A DNA stretch of 64,000 nucleotides from JALGWN01 sp964598025 (GCA_964598025.1 CAZRAU010000005.1:8811-72810); one strand, 5' to 3'. Counted from the first letter of the stretch, positions 35,277-44,953 are shown. Numbers and translations are program-made. Notes: generated by a model from the letters alone, not told the origin.

Positions 35277-35735
35277 ATGCGCGCAGGCCGCCTTAGCGGA
35301 AGGAGCCCCCTCGCGACGGCCACGAACGTCAGAAACCTGTCCGCCGTTATCATACTGATTGCACTGGGGACCGCCGGGTACCTCTTCAGGGGCGATATCG
35401 TCGATTTCCTCTCGCCCCCTCCCCCTCCGGATGCCTCAGCCATCAATGCCGCGGTCGACAGCGCCTTTGTCGCCCTGGACCCAGAGAAGGTGTCCGCAGC
35501 GACGGTGAACGCCAAAGACGGCGGACTGCCCAGAGATCGCGTGGTGCTTCCCGGGGGTGCGTCAGTCCTAAGGGCCAATCTCACGCTGACCCGTGCCGTG
35601 GAAAGAGCTGGAGGGACGGTACTCTATGGTATAGAATCGATTGACAGCAAGCGGCGGTGGCAGACTGTGACGCTGGGCATTTCAGCGGGAGACAGCCTGA
35701 TCAGGGAGGTCATGCTGGTTGGTCGCGTGAGATAG
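35277..35735 (+). CDS. Conserved hypothetical protein with N-terminal membrane anchor
   Basis: 152 residues: basic N-terminus, one membrane helix (about 22-37), a proline stretch (LSPPPPPDAS), then a small alpha/beta domain. The domain ends VLYGIESIDSKRRWQTVTLGI and looks like the segment found ahead of divergent polysaccharide deacetylase domains. That domain itself is absent here. The start is uncertain (weak ribosome site at ATG 35277). It lies 14 bases before pdxJ and is probably co-transcribed with it. Confidence 0.6.
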   Translation: MRAGRLSGRSPLATATNVRNLSAVIILIALGTAGYLFRGDIVDFLSPPPPPDASAINAAVDSAFVALDPEKVSAATVNAKDGGLPRDRVVLPGGASVLRANLTLTRAVERAGGTVLYGIESIDSKRRWQTVTLGISAGDSLIREVMLVGRVR

Positions 35736-35749
35736 CGGAGGTAGGTTCT

Positions 35750-36463
35750 ATGGCAAGGCTCGCCGTCAATGTGGACCATGTAGCCAATATCAGACAGGCT
35801 AGAAAGATAGACATACCGGACCCCGTTACGGCAGCCGCTCTGGTCGAGCTGGCCGGTGCCCACGGGATAGTAGTGCACCTCAGGGAAGACAGAAGGCACA
35901 TCCAGGACCGGGACGTAAGACTTCTGAGGGAAACCGTCAAGACGAAGCTCAATCTCGAAATGGCTGCCACCCCCGAGATCATGAAGATCGCCAAAGAGGT
36001 GAGACCCGATGTGGTTACCCTGGTACCCGAAAAACGGGAGGAGCTCACAACCGAAGGCGGCCTGGATGTCAAGGGCAACATCAAGGCGCTCGAAGCGGCG
36101 GTCGGAGAACTTCAGGCCGCAGGCATTCGCGTCAGCGCTTTTGTGGATCCCGACGTGGCCCAGATAAAGGCCTCGATCGATGCGGGGGCCGACATAGTGG
36201 AACTCCATACCGGCGTCTATGCCGAGGCCGGGGATGACGAAATCAGGCTGATTGAGGCCGACAAGATCGCCAAGGCCGCGGTCTTTGCCTCGAAAGGAGG
36301 CCTGCGGGTAAGCGCGGGCCACGGCCTCGACTATCGTAACGTGGAGCTCATCGCCGAGATCGAAGAGATCGAGGAATTCAGCATAGGCCACAGCATAGTG
36401 GCGAGGGCGGTGATGGTGGGGATGGGGCAGGCGGTTATGGAAATGCTGGCTCTCATTGCCTAG
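35750..36463 (+). CDS. pdxJ: Pyridoxine 5'-phosphate synthase
   Basis: Condenses 1-deoxyxylulose 5-phosphate with 3-amino-2-oxopropyl phosphate to form pyridoxine 5'-phosphate, the last ring-forming step of de novo vitamin B6 synthesis. 237 residues, TIM barrel with NVDHVANIRQAR at the N-terminus, VHLREDRRHIQDRD, NLEMAAT, VTLVPEKREELTTEGG, ELHTGVYA, VSAGHGLDYRN and EFSIGHSIVARA. ATG 35750 follows GCGGAGGTAGG. PdxA, the preceding enzyme, is at 11815. Confidence 0.96.
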   Translation: MARLAVNVDHVANIRQARKIDIPDPVTAAALVELAGAHGIVVHLREDRRHIQDRDVRLLRETVKTKLNLEMAATPEIMKIAKEVRPDVVTLVPEKREELTTEGGLDVKGNIKALEAAVGELQAAGIRVSAFVDPDVAQIKASIDAGADIVELHTGVYAEAGDDEIRLIEADKIAKAAVFASKGGLRVSAGHGLDYRNVELIAEIEEIEEFSIGHSIVARAVMVGMGQAVMEMLALIA

Positions 36464-36549
36464 GCCCCCCGGTAACGGCTATCTGCTGCGGTACACATGT
36501 CCCGCGTGCCTGCGGCGTACCGGTTACCCAGGGCCTATCGCCTTTTCGG

Positions 36550-36576
36550 TTGACATGGGCCGCGGCGTTATATAAA
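36550..36576 (+). promoter_or_regulatory. Promoter of secDF
   Basis: Perfect TTGACA (36550-36555) followed after 15 bases by TATAAA (36571-36576); TAAACT at 17 bases is an alternative -10. The leader contains hairpin AGCCGC-ACAG-GCGGCT at 36608-36623. Confidence 0.5.
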
Positions 36577-36667
36577 CTACCCTGTTGAAATCAGCTGCTT
36601 CTCGATGAGCCGCACAGGCGGCTTATATGCTTAATCGGTACACGGCGGCTTAGCTAAGGACTGGAGT

Positions 36668-38323
36668 ATGGACAAAACCCTGAAGTGGCGAGTGATTCTG
36701 GTTGTGGCGGTGGTCGTTATTGCTCTGATCTATTGTTATCCCACCATCAGGCTGGCTTCCCTCTCGTCGGAAGAGAAGGCGGCGATGAGCGAAGCCGAGC
36801 TGAATGACCTCAAGGACAAGGCCGTGAAGCTGGGCCTGGATCTGCAGGGCGGCATACACCTGGTGATGGAGGTGGACGACAAGGCAATCGGCGATGCCGA
36901 TATCAAAGATGTGATGAGCAGGGCAGAGACGATCATTCGCAATCGAATAGACAAGTTCGGCGTCGCGGAGCCCATTATCCAGATTGAAGGCGACGACAGG
37001 ATAGTAGTGCAGCTGGCCGGTCTCAGTGACGAAAGCCGGGCCAAACGGCTCGTGGGCCAGACTGCTCTTCTGGAGTTCAGACTTGTCAGGGAAGGCGATG
37101 AATTCCGCAACCTGCTGGCCAAGATCGATGAGAACCTGAAGGGCGAGGTCACAGCCCTGACATCCGATGAGGATATCGCCGAACTCGAGCAGCAGCTAGG
37201 GGAGCTTGCTGCGGAGACCGATACCACCGGCCTGCGGGAAGCGGTTGAAGCCGATCTTCGGAGTGGTGGGGGCGTGAGCTCGTTGGTGAGATTCATACCG
37301 TACGGTATCCATGAGGATGCCATCGTTAGGATCGCGGACAAGCCGGCCGTTGAGGAGATCTTCCAGCGGGCCCGCGAGGAGAACCTGATTCCGAACGATG
37401 TCGAGATACTCTGGGGGCGTGATATAGAGAAGAGCAAAGAAGGCGATTTTCAGCGGGTCTACCTGGTGGATGTCGAAGCCCCGCTTACCGGTAAGTACAT
37501 AGAGAGCGCCAATGTCAACTGGCGGCTCCAGAATGCGAGCCCGGGCGCCCCCGGCGTGTCGCTGGAGTTCAACAGGCTTGGAAGATCGCTCTTCTCGCGA
37601 GTCACCGGACAGAACGTCGATCACAGGCTGGGCATCGTACTGGACGGCACGGTCCATTCAGCCCCGAATATAACGGAGCGCATCATGGGCTCGGCCGCCA
37701 TAACCGGGGGTTTCTCACCGGAAGAGGCGACGGACCTCAAGATCGTGCTCGAGGCAGGTGCGCTGCCGGCGCCGCTGGAGGTTGTCGAGGAGCGGACTGT
37801 CGGGCCTTCGCTCGGAGTTGATTCAATACGGAGCGGTGTGAGGGCGGCCATCATAGGCGGCATCGCGGTTGCGGTCTTCATGGTGCTCTACTACGGGTTG
37901 TCAGGCCTGCTGGCCGTGCTGGCTTTGATCCTCAATCTGATCATCATGATGGCGGTGCTCGGCGGCCTGCGAGGTACCTTGACGCTGCCCGGTATCGCCG
38001 GCATCATTCTCACCATAGGTATGGCCGTGGACGCCAACGTCCTGATCTTCGAACGCATAAGGGAGGAATTGGCGCTGGAGAAAACCGTCCGGCGAGCGAT
38101 AAAGGACGGCTATTCCCGGGCCGTTGTCACCATTTTCGATGCGAACCTGACCACCATAATTACGGCGTTCGTGCTCTTCCAGTTCGGTACCGGACCGATC
38201 CGAGGGTTCGCCATAACCCTTATCATAGGGATCCTGGCCAGCATGTTCACGGCTATCGTTGTTACAAGGACGGTATACGACCTGTTGATCGGCACCAGGA
38301 AGATAACCAAGCTCAGCATATAG
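36668..38323 (+). CDS. secD: Protein translocase subunit SecD
   Basis: 551 residues. Membrane partner of SecYEG that uses the proton gradient to pull proteins out on the periplasmic side. N-terminal helix (about 5-25), the D1 motif LGLDLQGGIHLVMEVD, a periplasmic P1 region with the SecD/SecF-type repeat (about 60-350), and the six-helix C-terminal part. The C-terminal part includes GMAVDANVLIFERIREEL and FALTLIIGI-like signatures. It is followed after 11 bases by secF. Confidence 0.96.
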   Translation: MDKTLKWRVILVVAVVVIALIYCYPTIRLASLSSEEKAAMSEAELNDLKDKAVKLGLDLQGGIHLVMEVDDKAIGDADIKDVMSRAETIIRNRIDKFGVAEPIIQIEGDDRIVVQLAGLSDESRAKRLVGQTALLEFRLVREGDEFRNLLAKIDENLKGEVTALTSDEDIAELEQQLGELAAETDTTGLREAVEADLRSGGGVSSLVRFIPYGIHEDAIVRIADKPAVEEIFQRAREENLIPNDVEILWGRDIEKSKEGDFQRVYLVDVEAPLTGKYIESANVNWRLQNASPGAPGVSLEFNRLGRSLFSRVTGQNVDHRLGIVLDGTVHSAPNITERIMGSAAITGGFSPEEATDLKIVLEAGALPAPLEVVEERTVGPSLGVDSIRSGVRAAIIGGIAVAVFMVLYYGLSGLLAVLALILNLIIMMAVLGGLRGTLTLPGIAGIILTIGMAVDANVLIFERIREELALEKTVRRAIKDGYSRAVVTIFDANLTTIITAFVLFQFGTGPIRGFAITLIIGILASMFTAIVVTRTVYDLLIGTRKITKLSI

Positions 38324-38334
38324 AGGGATAAAAC

Positions 38335-39231
38335 ATGCGTTTCTTCGGCAAAACCCATCTCGACTTTGTGAGCCGCAGACGGACGGCCTTCCTGCTTTCG
38401 GCCTTAGTCATGGCGGCCGGACTGATCTCGCTGGTGGTAAAGGGCGGGCCGGATCTCAGTATCGATTTCGAGGGCGGTATCGTGCTTCAGCTGAAGTTCC
38501 AGGAACGGCCGGCCACCGAAGAAATCCGTGACGCGCTTGATGAGGCGGGCTACCCGAATTGCGAGATCCAGACCTTCAGAACCGGCAATGAGGTTCTGAT
38601 AAGGGCACCGATTATCGAGGGGGTGGATGTGGTGGAGGACCTCAAGAGGGCGATCGCCGACAGGTTTGCCGGCAATCAATTCGAGGTCCGCAGGGAAGAG
38701 CTGGTAGGGCCCAAGGTGGGCCACGAGCTCGGCAGGAACGCCATATGGGCGATTGTGATCGGCCTGGGTGCCATCCTGGTTTACGTGGCCTTCAGGTTCG
38801 AGTTCAGATTCGCTGTGGCTGCGGTTGTCGCCCTGTTTCACGATGTGCTGGTGACCCTTGGCATCTTCTCCCTGACCGGCAAGGAAGTCTCGCTTGCCGT
38901 GGTGGCTGCGTTTCTTACCATTGTCGGCTATTCCTTGAACGATACGATTGTAGTCTTCGACAGGATCCGCGAGGATCTTCGCAAGTATCACAGGGAGCGC
39001 TACGAGGGCGTGATCAATGCGAGCATAAACGAGACCCTGAGCAGGACCATAATGACGTCCTTGACCACGCTGATTGTGGTACTGGCTCTTTACTTCCTCG
39101 GCGGGGACGTGCTCAAGGACTTCTCCTTCGCGCTCCTGATCGGCGTCGTTGTAGGAACCTATTCATCGATCTTCGTTGCCAGCCCCATCCTTGTGGAATG
39201 GTACCATAAGTCTCCGCAGCGGCGACGCTAA
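38335..39231 (+). CDS. secF: Protein translocase subunit SecF
   Basis: 298 residues, six predicted membrane helices with a periplasmic loop after the first. Signatures: LSIDFEGGIVLQLKF, VGPKVGHEL, YSLNDTIVVFDRIRED and SINETLSRTIMTSLTTL. Separate SecD and SecF genes, as in proteobacteria. Confidence 0.96.
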   Translation: MRFFGKTHLDFVSRRRTAFLLSALVMAAGLISLVVKGGPDLSIDFEGGIVLQLKFQERPATEEIRDALDEAGYPNCEIQTFRTGNEVLIRAPIIEGVDVVEDLKRAIADRFAGNQFEVRREELVGPKVGHELGRNAIWAIVIGLGAILVYVAFRFEFRFAVAAVVALFHDVLVTLGIFSLTGKEVSLAVVAAFLTIVGYSLNDTIVVFDRIREDLRKYHRERYEGVINASINETLSRTIMTSLTTLIVVLALYFLGGDVLKDFSFALLIGVVVGTYSSIFVASPILVEWYHKSPQRRR

Positions 39232-39352
39232 GTGTACGGAAAACTGGACATTTGGATTTTCAATTAAGACACTTTTACCTACGGGTCGATCTACATTTTC
39301 AGGAAGTGCTGTGTTGATGCCTCTTTCAAGGGGGGAAGATGTCCGGCACGTC

Positions 39353-39368
39353 TGGCACGCGTATTGCT
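39353..39368 (+). promoter_or_regulatory. Consensus-perfect sigma-54 (-24/-12) promoter
   Basis: TGGCACG-CGTA-TTGCT matches the RpoN consensus at every informative base, with GG and GC exactly 10 bases apart. The predicted start is near 39379, just ahead of the ribosome site (GGAGGTGG) of the gene at 39392. Transcription would need an activator of the NtrC family. None is encoded in the window, but the NtrY-like kinase lies just downstream. Confidence 0.7.
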
Positions 39369-39391
39369 TATTCCAGGAGTGGAGGTGGTTG

Positions 39392-39964
39392 ATGGGAAGA
39401 AAAGCTCGTGTCAGCGCGGTCTTCCTTCTGGCCTTGGCGATCTGGGTCGGCGGTGTTTGGGGTGATGATGCCGATCGCCGGGCCACCTCTGCCCGAGGGT
39501 CTGAGACAAAAAACAAAGTGGGAGTCGGAACCAAGACGGGCGCTCGGGAGACGGAGGAATCGAGGGTTGCCGTGGAGGGTGAAGCGGCCGGGGTTAGGCC
39601 GCGGGAGATTCTTGGGGAGGTTGAGAAGGGCTGGCGTTACGGCACCCCTGCACCCTTCGAGAGGTATCTCGGGAAGGGGAGGATAAAACTCGATTTCGGT
39701 GAGGGTGGACCGCGCGGCGAGTTTTTTACCAGAAGCCAGGCATACTACCTGATATCGGATTACTTCAAGCGGACTTCGACTGTGGAAGTCAGCCTGCTTA
39801 GAATGTCCGACGACAGCGAGAAGGGCAAGCAACCGTATGCGCTGTTGGAGCGGACCTGCCGCTGCAAGAATGGGTCGGTCAAGAAAGAGTTCGTTTTCGT
39901 ACAGCTGGCGCTAGAGAGCAACGAGTGGGTGATAGCCGAACTGAGAGCTGTGACCGCCCGATAG
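39392..39964 (+). CDS. Secreted protein with DUF4783-like domain
   Basis: 190 residues from ATG 39392 (GGAGGTGG upstream). Signal peptide (VFLLALAIWVGGVWGDD), a low-complexity charged linker (about 25-75), then an NTF2-like domain. That domain has FERYLGKGRIKLDF, FTRSQAYYLISDYFKRTST and a final strand NEWVIAELRAVTAR. The pattern of a curved sheet with a QA-YYL-SDYF helix is that of DUF4783, common in FCB bacteria. It ends 23 bases before the giant histidine kinase and is probably in the same sigma-54 transcript. Confidence 0.75.
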   Translation: MGRKARVSAVFLLALAIWVGGVWGDDADRRATSARGSETKNKVGVGTKTGARETEESRVAVEGEAAGVRPREILGEVEKGWRYGTPAPFERYLGKGRIKLDFGEGGPRGEFFTRSQAYYLISDYFKRTSTVEVSLLRMSDDSEKGKQPYALLERTCRCKNGSVKKEFVFVQLALESNEWVIAELRAVTAR

Positions 39965-39987
39965 ACCATCCCACCGCGTGAGGCCGC

Positions 39988-42900
39988 ATGGGTCGAAAGA
40001 CGCGGGAGCAAGCCGTACTGATACTTCTCGGTCTTCTTGTAGGCCTGGCTCTCCTCGATGTCTTCACCGATTGGCAGGTGCTGACCGTTCCTGCGGTCGC
40101 CGCCTGCCTGGCGGCAGCCGCAGGATCTCTGTTTCTGGGCACCCGGTTCCTGCACCGCTTGCTTCTTGGGTTTGTACTCGCCTCCTTCGCACTGCATCTA
40201 GGGTTTGGCCTCGTTGCAGACTATGAGGGGCGGCAGTGGGACAGACTCAAGATCGAGAAAGCGGAGCAGGCGCTCGCGCGCTCGCTTGAGGATCTGGGGA
40301 GCATGATCGCAGACACCCGGGATCGTGCGGCGCGCATATCCCGGGACCCTGCTCTCGCCAGGAGCGTCGGGTCGGGAAGCCGTCGCGAGACGTTCTCGGC
40401 CCTCGAGAGATTGGCGGCCTCCGGGCTCATCGGCGCGGGAGAGAGTGGTGTGGTGATCGTTGGCGGCGCCGGAGAGCGGATTGCCTGGGCCGGCAGGTTG
40501 CCCAACGCGGCCGAGGGCGGCCCGACCCCCGGACCTTCTGAACGAGTGGGGATAATACGGAGCACCACCGATCACTGGATCGAGGCTGTGGTCGCCGTGG
40601 AAGGGGCCGGTGGGCCGGTGGGATGGGTTAACCTGTTCAGACGGCTTGACTCGATCTATCCGGGTATTCTCGAGAAATCCCCCGGGGCAACGCTTTCGGA
40701 GAGACTGAGCCGCGAGCTGGGACACGAGATCCACGTGTTCCTGGGCGGCACCGGAGGGCGGGCAAGCCGGGGCTCCGGGGGCGAGGAGACCGCCGCGGAC
40801 ATATATCTTCCGGACAGTAGTGTGGGCGGGCGCATAGTAGTCAAGTATCGGGCACTCGAAGACGAGCGCCGGCTGTTGGCCGGCAGGGGCCTGTTCCTTG
40901 CTTCGGCCGTCATTCTTACCCTTCTGGCTGTGGGGGCTTTCTGGCTTGTGCGCCACCTGGTGGGCCCCAGGTTTGAGGACGCGTCTCCGGTCAATCTTGT
41001 GGCGGTGCTCGGGGTCGTGGCCGGCGTACGCGTTGGATTGTCGCTGCTCCGGGATTCACTCAATCTCGGTGCCCTCGAGTCTTTTTCGTCATATTACTAC
41101 GCGACCCACCTTCCTGTCGGGATCTTGCGATCGCCGGCGGACCTTGTGATTACGAGTCTGCTTGCGGGCCTCGGTGTGGCCATGGTGGTTTTGGCGAGCG
41201 TTCGCAGGAAGCCTATACCTGCCAGGCCCGGTCCAACATCGGATTATGAGGGGCTCCCGTACGTTGCGGGGGCGGTCATCCTGGGGATAGCTGCGTCGGG
41301 CCTCGTGGTGCTCGTCGACTGGATCCTAAGGCGGGTGTTTGCAGACAGTGCGGCCGTCATCTTCACGCTTTCGCCTTTCGATCCGACCCCTTCCCATGTC
41401 TTGATGAGGATCGGGCTGTTGGTCCTGACGGTGACCTCCGTCCTTGTCGTGGGGGCGCTCATCGCCTTCGAGGTCGGTCTCCTCAGGCGATACGGCCCCG
41501 GGCGAAACAGGCGGAAGATGCCGCTTGTTGCGGCCGGTGCCATGCTCTATGCGCTTGCAGCGGTTTTCGTTATTGCGGGGGCCGGCCCGCGGATCTTCAT
41601 AACTGCATCTCTGTGTTTTGGCTGCGCCCTGGTGCTTGACCTGGTGCGCAGCAAGGTGCTCAGCGTCGGGCTGATAGCGCTTGGGCTCGGCTTCTCACTG
41701 GCTGCCTCGGTCGTCGAATTCCCGTACGCACTCGGAGACCACAATGCGAAGCGGATGGAGTCCATCCAGACGGTTTCGGAGGAGCTCATGGCTCGAACCG
41801 ATGCCTGGAAGATCTCCGTCCTGGAGGAGGCCCTGGCAAGGATCGCAGTGAACGGCGAGGTGAGAGACGCCCTGGTGGGCGAGAAGCATAATCTCGACGA
41901 TCTTGCCCTGGAATTGTGGGCGACCTCAATCCTGAGCGAATCCAACCTCACATCCGGAGTGTATCTTCTCGACTCCGGACATCAGGAAGTCGGGCGGTTC
42001 TCGCTCCAGGACGTCGGTCAGACAGCCCAGATAGACGCTGCCCTGAGGGAAGCTCGATACCTGGGACGGCCCCTCACCCTGACAACCAGGGGGACCTCCG
42101 GCGGCAGAGAGGTCGAGCTCTACGTGGGTCTGGCGCCGTTTTTCCATGGCGGCAACTACCTGGGAAGTGCCGTCGTATCCATACCCCTTGCCTATACCGA
42201 CATGGAGTCGATGGCCGGTCTCCGGCCCAGCTTCTTCGAGGCCCTTGGAGCGACGGGCCTTGAGCCCGAACGTCCGATGGGAGGCTATTCGGCAAGTATC
42301 ATCTCCGGCGGGAAGATCGTCGGCACTACGGCCGCCGATTTCGATGTAGGCAAACGGATCACGGAATTGGATGGCGAGGTGTTCGATCATCCGGTCTGGC
42401 TCGAGCACGATGTTGCCGGTGTTGCCAGGGCTTCGTATTTCGTGCCGGCCGGCGGGGACGGAGATGGCTGGCTGCTCAGTTACTCGCTCCCTACGCTGAG
42501 TGAAAAGGCTGTCCGGTTCATGGGTCTCATGGCGGCCAACATAATCATAGGCTTCCTGGTGATACTGGTGGGTATCGGGGGGAGGAGCGTAAGGCATGTC
42601 ATCAAGCGGCTGAGAGGCCTTACCGGGACGCGGCTGAGATGGAGTTTTGCGAGCAAACTGGCGCTGGCCTTTGTGCTCATAGCAATTGTGCCGACTCTGA
42701 TTCTGGGTACGGCCAGCAGAAGGTTCCTGGAGGCCAGAAGCCGGGAGATCATGGAGTCAAAGGCGGAAGAGGGTCTCAATCTCTCACGGCTGGCCTTGGA
42801 CAGGTTGATCTTCGCCGAAGCAGTGCGGCTTGCGCGGAATCCGATACTCATGGACGCCCTGTCATCGGAACCGTCTCTCCTCGGTCAAATGGTCACCCAT

Positions 42901-44931
42901 GACGTCAGCGTCCAGGGATATGACGTGTCCTCGGCGGTTATCGACTCGACGGGGAAGGAGCTGGCGACCTTCGGTCGACCCGTCGTCCCTGAGGGGGTCC
43001 TGGAAGGGGTCCTTGAGGAAGGGCGTTCCTACAACTTCTTCGCGATCGAAGGCGGGCTCACGGCCAAGTCGGCGGTCCCTGTGAGGGATGAGATCTATCC
43101 GGACATAGTGGTTGGGTGTGCGTTTGTGTCAAGAAGAGTGGATGACGGGCTTGCACGCCGGATTGCCTCCGAGCTGGGCAGGGACCTCAGCTTCTATGGC
43201 GCCGGCACTGTTGCGGCATCCAGCAAGCGGGAGCTCTTCGCTTCTGAGTTGATGTCGTCGACCATATCGCCGGATGCATTTGTGGCGTGTTTCATAAACG
43301 GTCGGGAGCTCCACTTTTCCTGGGAACACATCGGGGGCATTGATGTGGTGCTTGGGTATCGACCCCTGAGGGATTCTGACGGCACCGCGGTGGGTGCGAT
43401 TTCCGTCCCTGTGGTATTCAGAGAAGGTGAAGCGGGTGCCGGCATGGAATGGACCTCGGCGGCCATCTCGTATCTCATTGTGATCGTGATCTGCGCCATA
43501 TTCATCTTCGGGCTCCTGCTTGCGCGGAGCATATCCAGACCGATTCACCAGTTGATTCGAGGGACCTTGAGAATAGGCTCGGGCGACCTGAGTTTCACGA
43601 TTCCGAAGCCCAGCGACGATGAGATAGGGGACCTCGTAACCTCGTTCAACCGTATGACCGCCGCGCTGGCCAAGAGCCGAAAAGCTCTGAGTGAGAGGAA
43701 GAGATACATAGAGACCATAATCGGCAACGTCGGTGCCGGTATCGTCTCGACCGACCCCGGTGGACGGATAGACACTTTCAACGCCGCCGCCGCGGGCATA
43801 TTGGGTATCAAAGCCAGGAACGCCAGAGGGCGTGACGCAAGGATGGTCTTCAGGCGTGTCGGGGCGTCCGGTCTGGCCGAGGTCCTCGATGAAGTCGGAG
43901 GGCACAGGGAGGTGGCCAGAAAGGAAGTGGGTTTCACCGCGAAAGACGGCAGCTCGGCAACACTCAGGGCGGTGGCCACAGTGGTGGGCGGGCCCCGAGG
44001 AAGGGTCATGGGCAAGGTGATAGTGTTCGAGGATGTCACAGAGCTCATACGATCCAAGAAGCTGGTGGCCTGGAGTGAGATGGCTCGTCAGGTTGCACAT
44101 GAGATAAAGAACCCGCTCACGCCGATGAAGCTGTCGGCCCAGCACCTTCTTCAAGCACACAGGGACCGGGTGGGTGACTTCGACCAGGTACTCGAGGAGA
44201 GCGTGGGCACGATCGTCGAACAGATAGAATCCCTGAGGCGTATCGCGGTGGAGTTTTCCCAATTCTCCAGGATGCCGGAGCGAAAACCCGAATGGCTGGA
44301 CGCCGGGGGCATCGTGGAGGAAAGCCTCAGCCAGTATGAGCGGGTAGTCGGGGCATCGGTCGAAATAGTCAAGAATCTCGACCCGCGGGTCCCGAGGATA
44401 AGAGTCGACCGTGACGAGGCAAAGCGGGTCTTGGTCAACATAGCCGAGAATGCTATTCAGGCGATGCCGGAGGGTGGTACGCTGGAGGTCACCTGTCGCA
44501 GGGCCGGGTCAGGGAGGACGGCGGACCGGGAGCCCGGTTCGCATGGCGCCGGGCCACGATACGAGATTCGGGTCTCAAGCAGCGAGATCGGCCTCCGGTC
44601 CCGGGATTTCGTCGAGGTCGCCTTCTCGGATACAGGATCGGGCATATCGGCGGCAAACTCGGAGAAGCTCTTCGAGCCTAATTTCTCGACCAAAGGCCAC
44701 GGCACCGGGCTGGGCCTTGCCATCTGCAAAGGCATCATGGATGCCTATGGCGGCGAGATCCTAATAGAGAGCAAGCAAGGGTTGGGTACTCGTGTGGGGG
44801 TGAGGTTCCCGATTCCGCGGGGGCGGCCGGCCGATACGCGGCGCCCTCAGAGAGGCCCCCGAAGGCGAGGGCCGGTGCGGCCCTATAAGCCCCGAGGCCG
44901 ACCACGCCGGGCGCCCGACGAATCCACTTGA
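39988..44931 (+). CDS. Giant NtrY-like sensor histidine kinase with three extracytoplasmic regions
   Basis: 1647 residues, about twice the usual NtrY length. Three hydrophobic segments near the N-terminus (about 10-65) are followed by a first sensor region (about 70-295), a membrane helix, and a block of about eight helices (about 325-600). A second sensor region lies at about 610-845, then a helix at about 850-872 and a third region at about 890-1155, closing with a helix at about 1158-1180. The cytoplasmic part has HAMP (about 1180-1235), PAS (about 1245-1350), HisKA with phospho-acceptor His1371 in RQVAHEIKNPLTP, and a HATPase with NIAENAIQAM (about 1484), DTGSGIS and GTGLGLAICKG. It ends in an Arg/Pro-rich tail of about 40 residues. 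NtrY kinases usually phosphorylate a sigma-54 activator (NtrX). Confidence 0.92.
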   Translation: MGRKTREQAVLILLGLLVGLALLDVFTDWQVLTVPAVAACLAAAAGSLFLGTRFLHRLLLGFVLASFALHLGFGLVADYEGRQWDRLKIEKAEQALARSLEDLGSMIADTRDRAARISRDPALARSVGSGSRRETFSALERLAASGLIGAGESGVVIVGGAGERIAWAGRLPNAAEGGPTPGPSERVGIIRSTTDHWIEAVVAVEGAGGPVGWVNLFRRLDSIYPGILEKSPGATLSERLSRELGHEIHVFLGGTGGRASRGSGGEETAADIYLPDSSVGGRIVVKYRALEDERRLLAGRGLFLASAVILTLLAVGAFWLVRHLVGPRFEDASPVNLVAVLGVVAGVRVGLSLLRDSLNLGALESFSSYYYATHLPVGILRSPADLVITSLLAGLGVAMVVLASVRRKPIPARPGPTSDYEGLPYVAGAVILGIAASGLVVLVDWILRRVFADSAAVIFTLSPFDPTPSHVLMRIGLLVLTVTSVLVVGALIAFEVGLLRRYGPGRNRRKMPLVAAGAMLYALAAVFVIAGAGPRIFITASLCFGCALVLDLVRSKVLSVGLIALGLGFSLAASVVEFPYALGDHNAKRMESIQTVSEELMARTDAWKISVLEEALARIAVNGEVRDALVGEKHNLDDLALELWATSILSESNLTSGVYLLDSGHQEVGRFSLQDVGQTAQIDAALREARYLGRPLTLTTRGTSGGREVELYVGLAPFFHGGNYLGSAVVSIPLAYTDMESMAGLRPSFFEALGATGLEPERPMGGYSASIISGGKIVGTTAADFDVGKRITELDGEVFDHPVWLEHDVAGVARASYFVPAGGDGDGWLLSYSLPTLSEKAVRFMGLMAANIIIGFLVILVGIGGRSVRHVIKRLRGLTGTRLRWSFASKLALAFVLIAIVPTLILGTASRRFLEARSREIMESKAEEGLNLSRLALDRLIFAEAVRLARNPILMDALSSEPSLLGQMVTHDVSVQGYDVSSAVIDSTGKELATFGRPVVPEGVLEGVLEEGRSYNFFAIEGGLTAKSAVPVRDEIYPDIVVGCAFVSRRVDDGLARRIASELGRDLSFYGAGTVAASSKRELFASELMSSTISPDAFVACFINGRELHFSWEHIGGIDVVLGYRPLRDSDGTAVGAISVPVVFREGEAGAGMEWTSAAISYLIVIVICAIFIFGLLLARSISRPIHQLIRGTLRIGSGDLSFTIPKPSDDEIGDLVTSFNRMTAALAKSRKALSERKRYIETIIGNVGAGIVSTDPGGRIDTFNAAAAGILGIKARNARGRDARMVFRRVGASGLAEVLDEVGGHREVARKEVGFTAKDGSSATLRAVATVVGGPRGRVMGKVIVFEDVTELIRSKKLVAWSEMARQVAHEIKNPLTPMKLSAQHLLQAHRDRVGDFDQVLEESVGTIVEQIESLRRIAVEFSQFSRMPERKPEWLDAGGIVEESLSQYERVVGASVEIVKNLDPRVPRIRVDRDEAKRVLVNIAENAIQAMPEGGTLEVTCRRAGSGRTADREPGSHGAGPRYEIRVSSSEIGLRSRDFVEVAFSDTGSGISAANSEKLFEPNFSTKGHGTGLGLAICKGIMDAYGGEILIESKQGLGTRVGVRFPIPRGRPADTRRPQRGPRRRGPVRPYKPRGRPRRAPDEST

Positions 44932-44953
44932 CAACACGCAGAAAACGTATAAA
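44928..44953 (+). promoter_or_regulatory. Promoter-like site before the structured RNA
   Basis: Perfect TTGACA (44928-44933) overlaps the kinase stop codon. TATAAA follows after 14 bases (44948-44953); TAAACT at 16 bases is an alternative -10. The predicted start near 44960 fits the 5' edge of the folded region. Confidence 0.5.
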
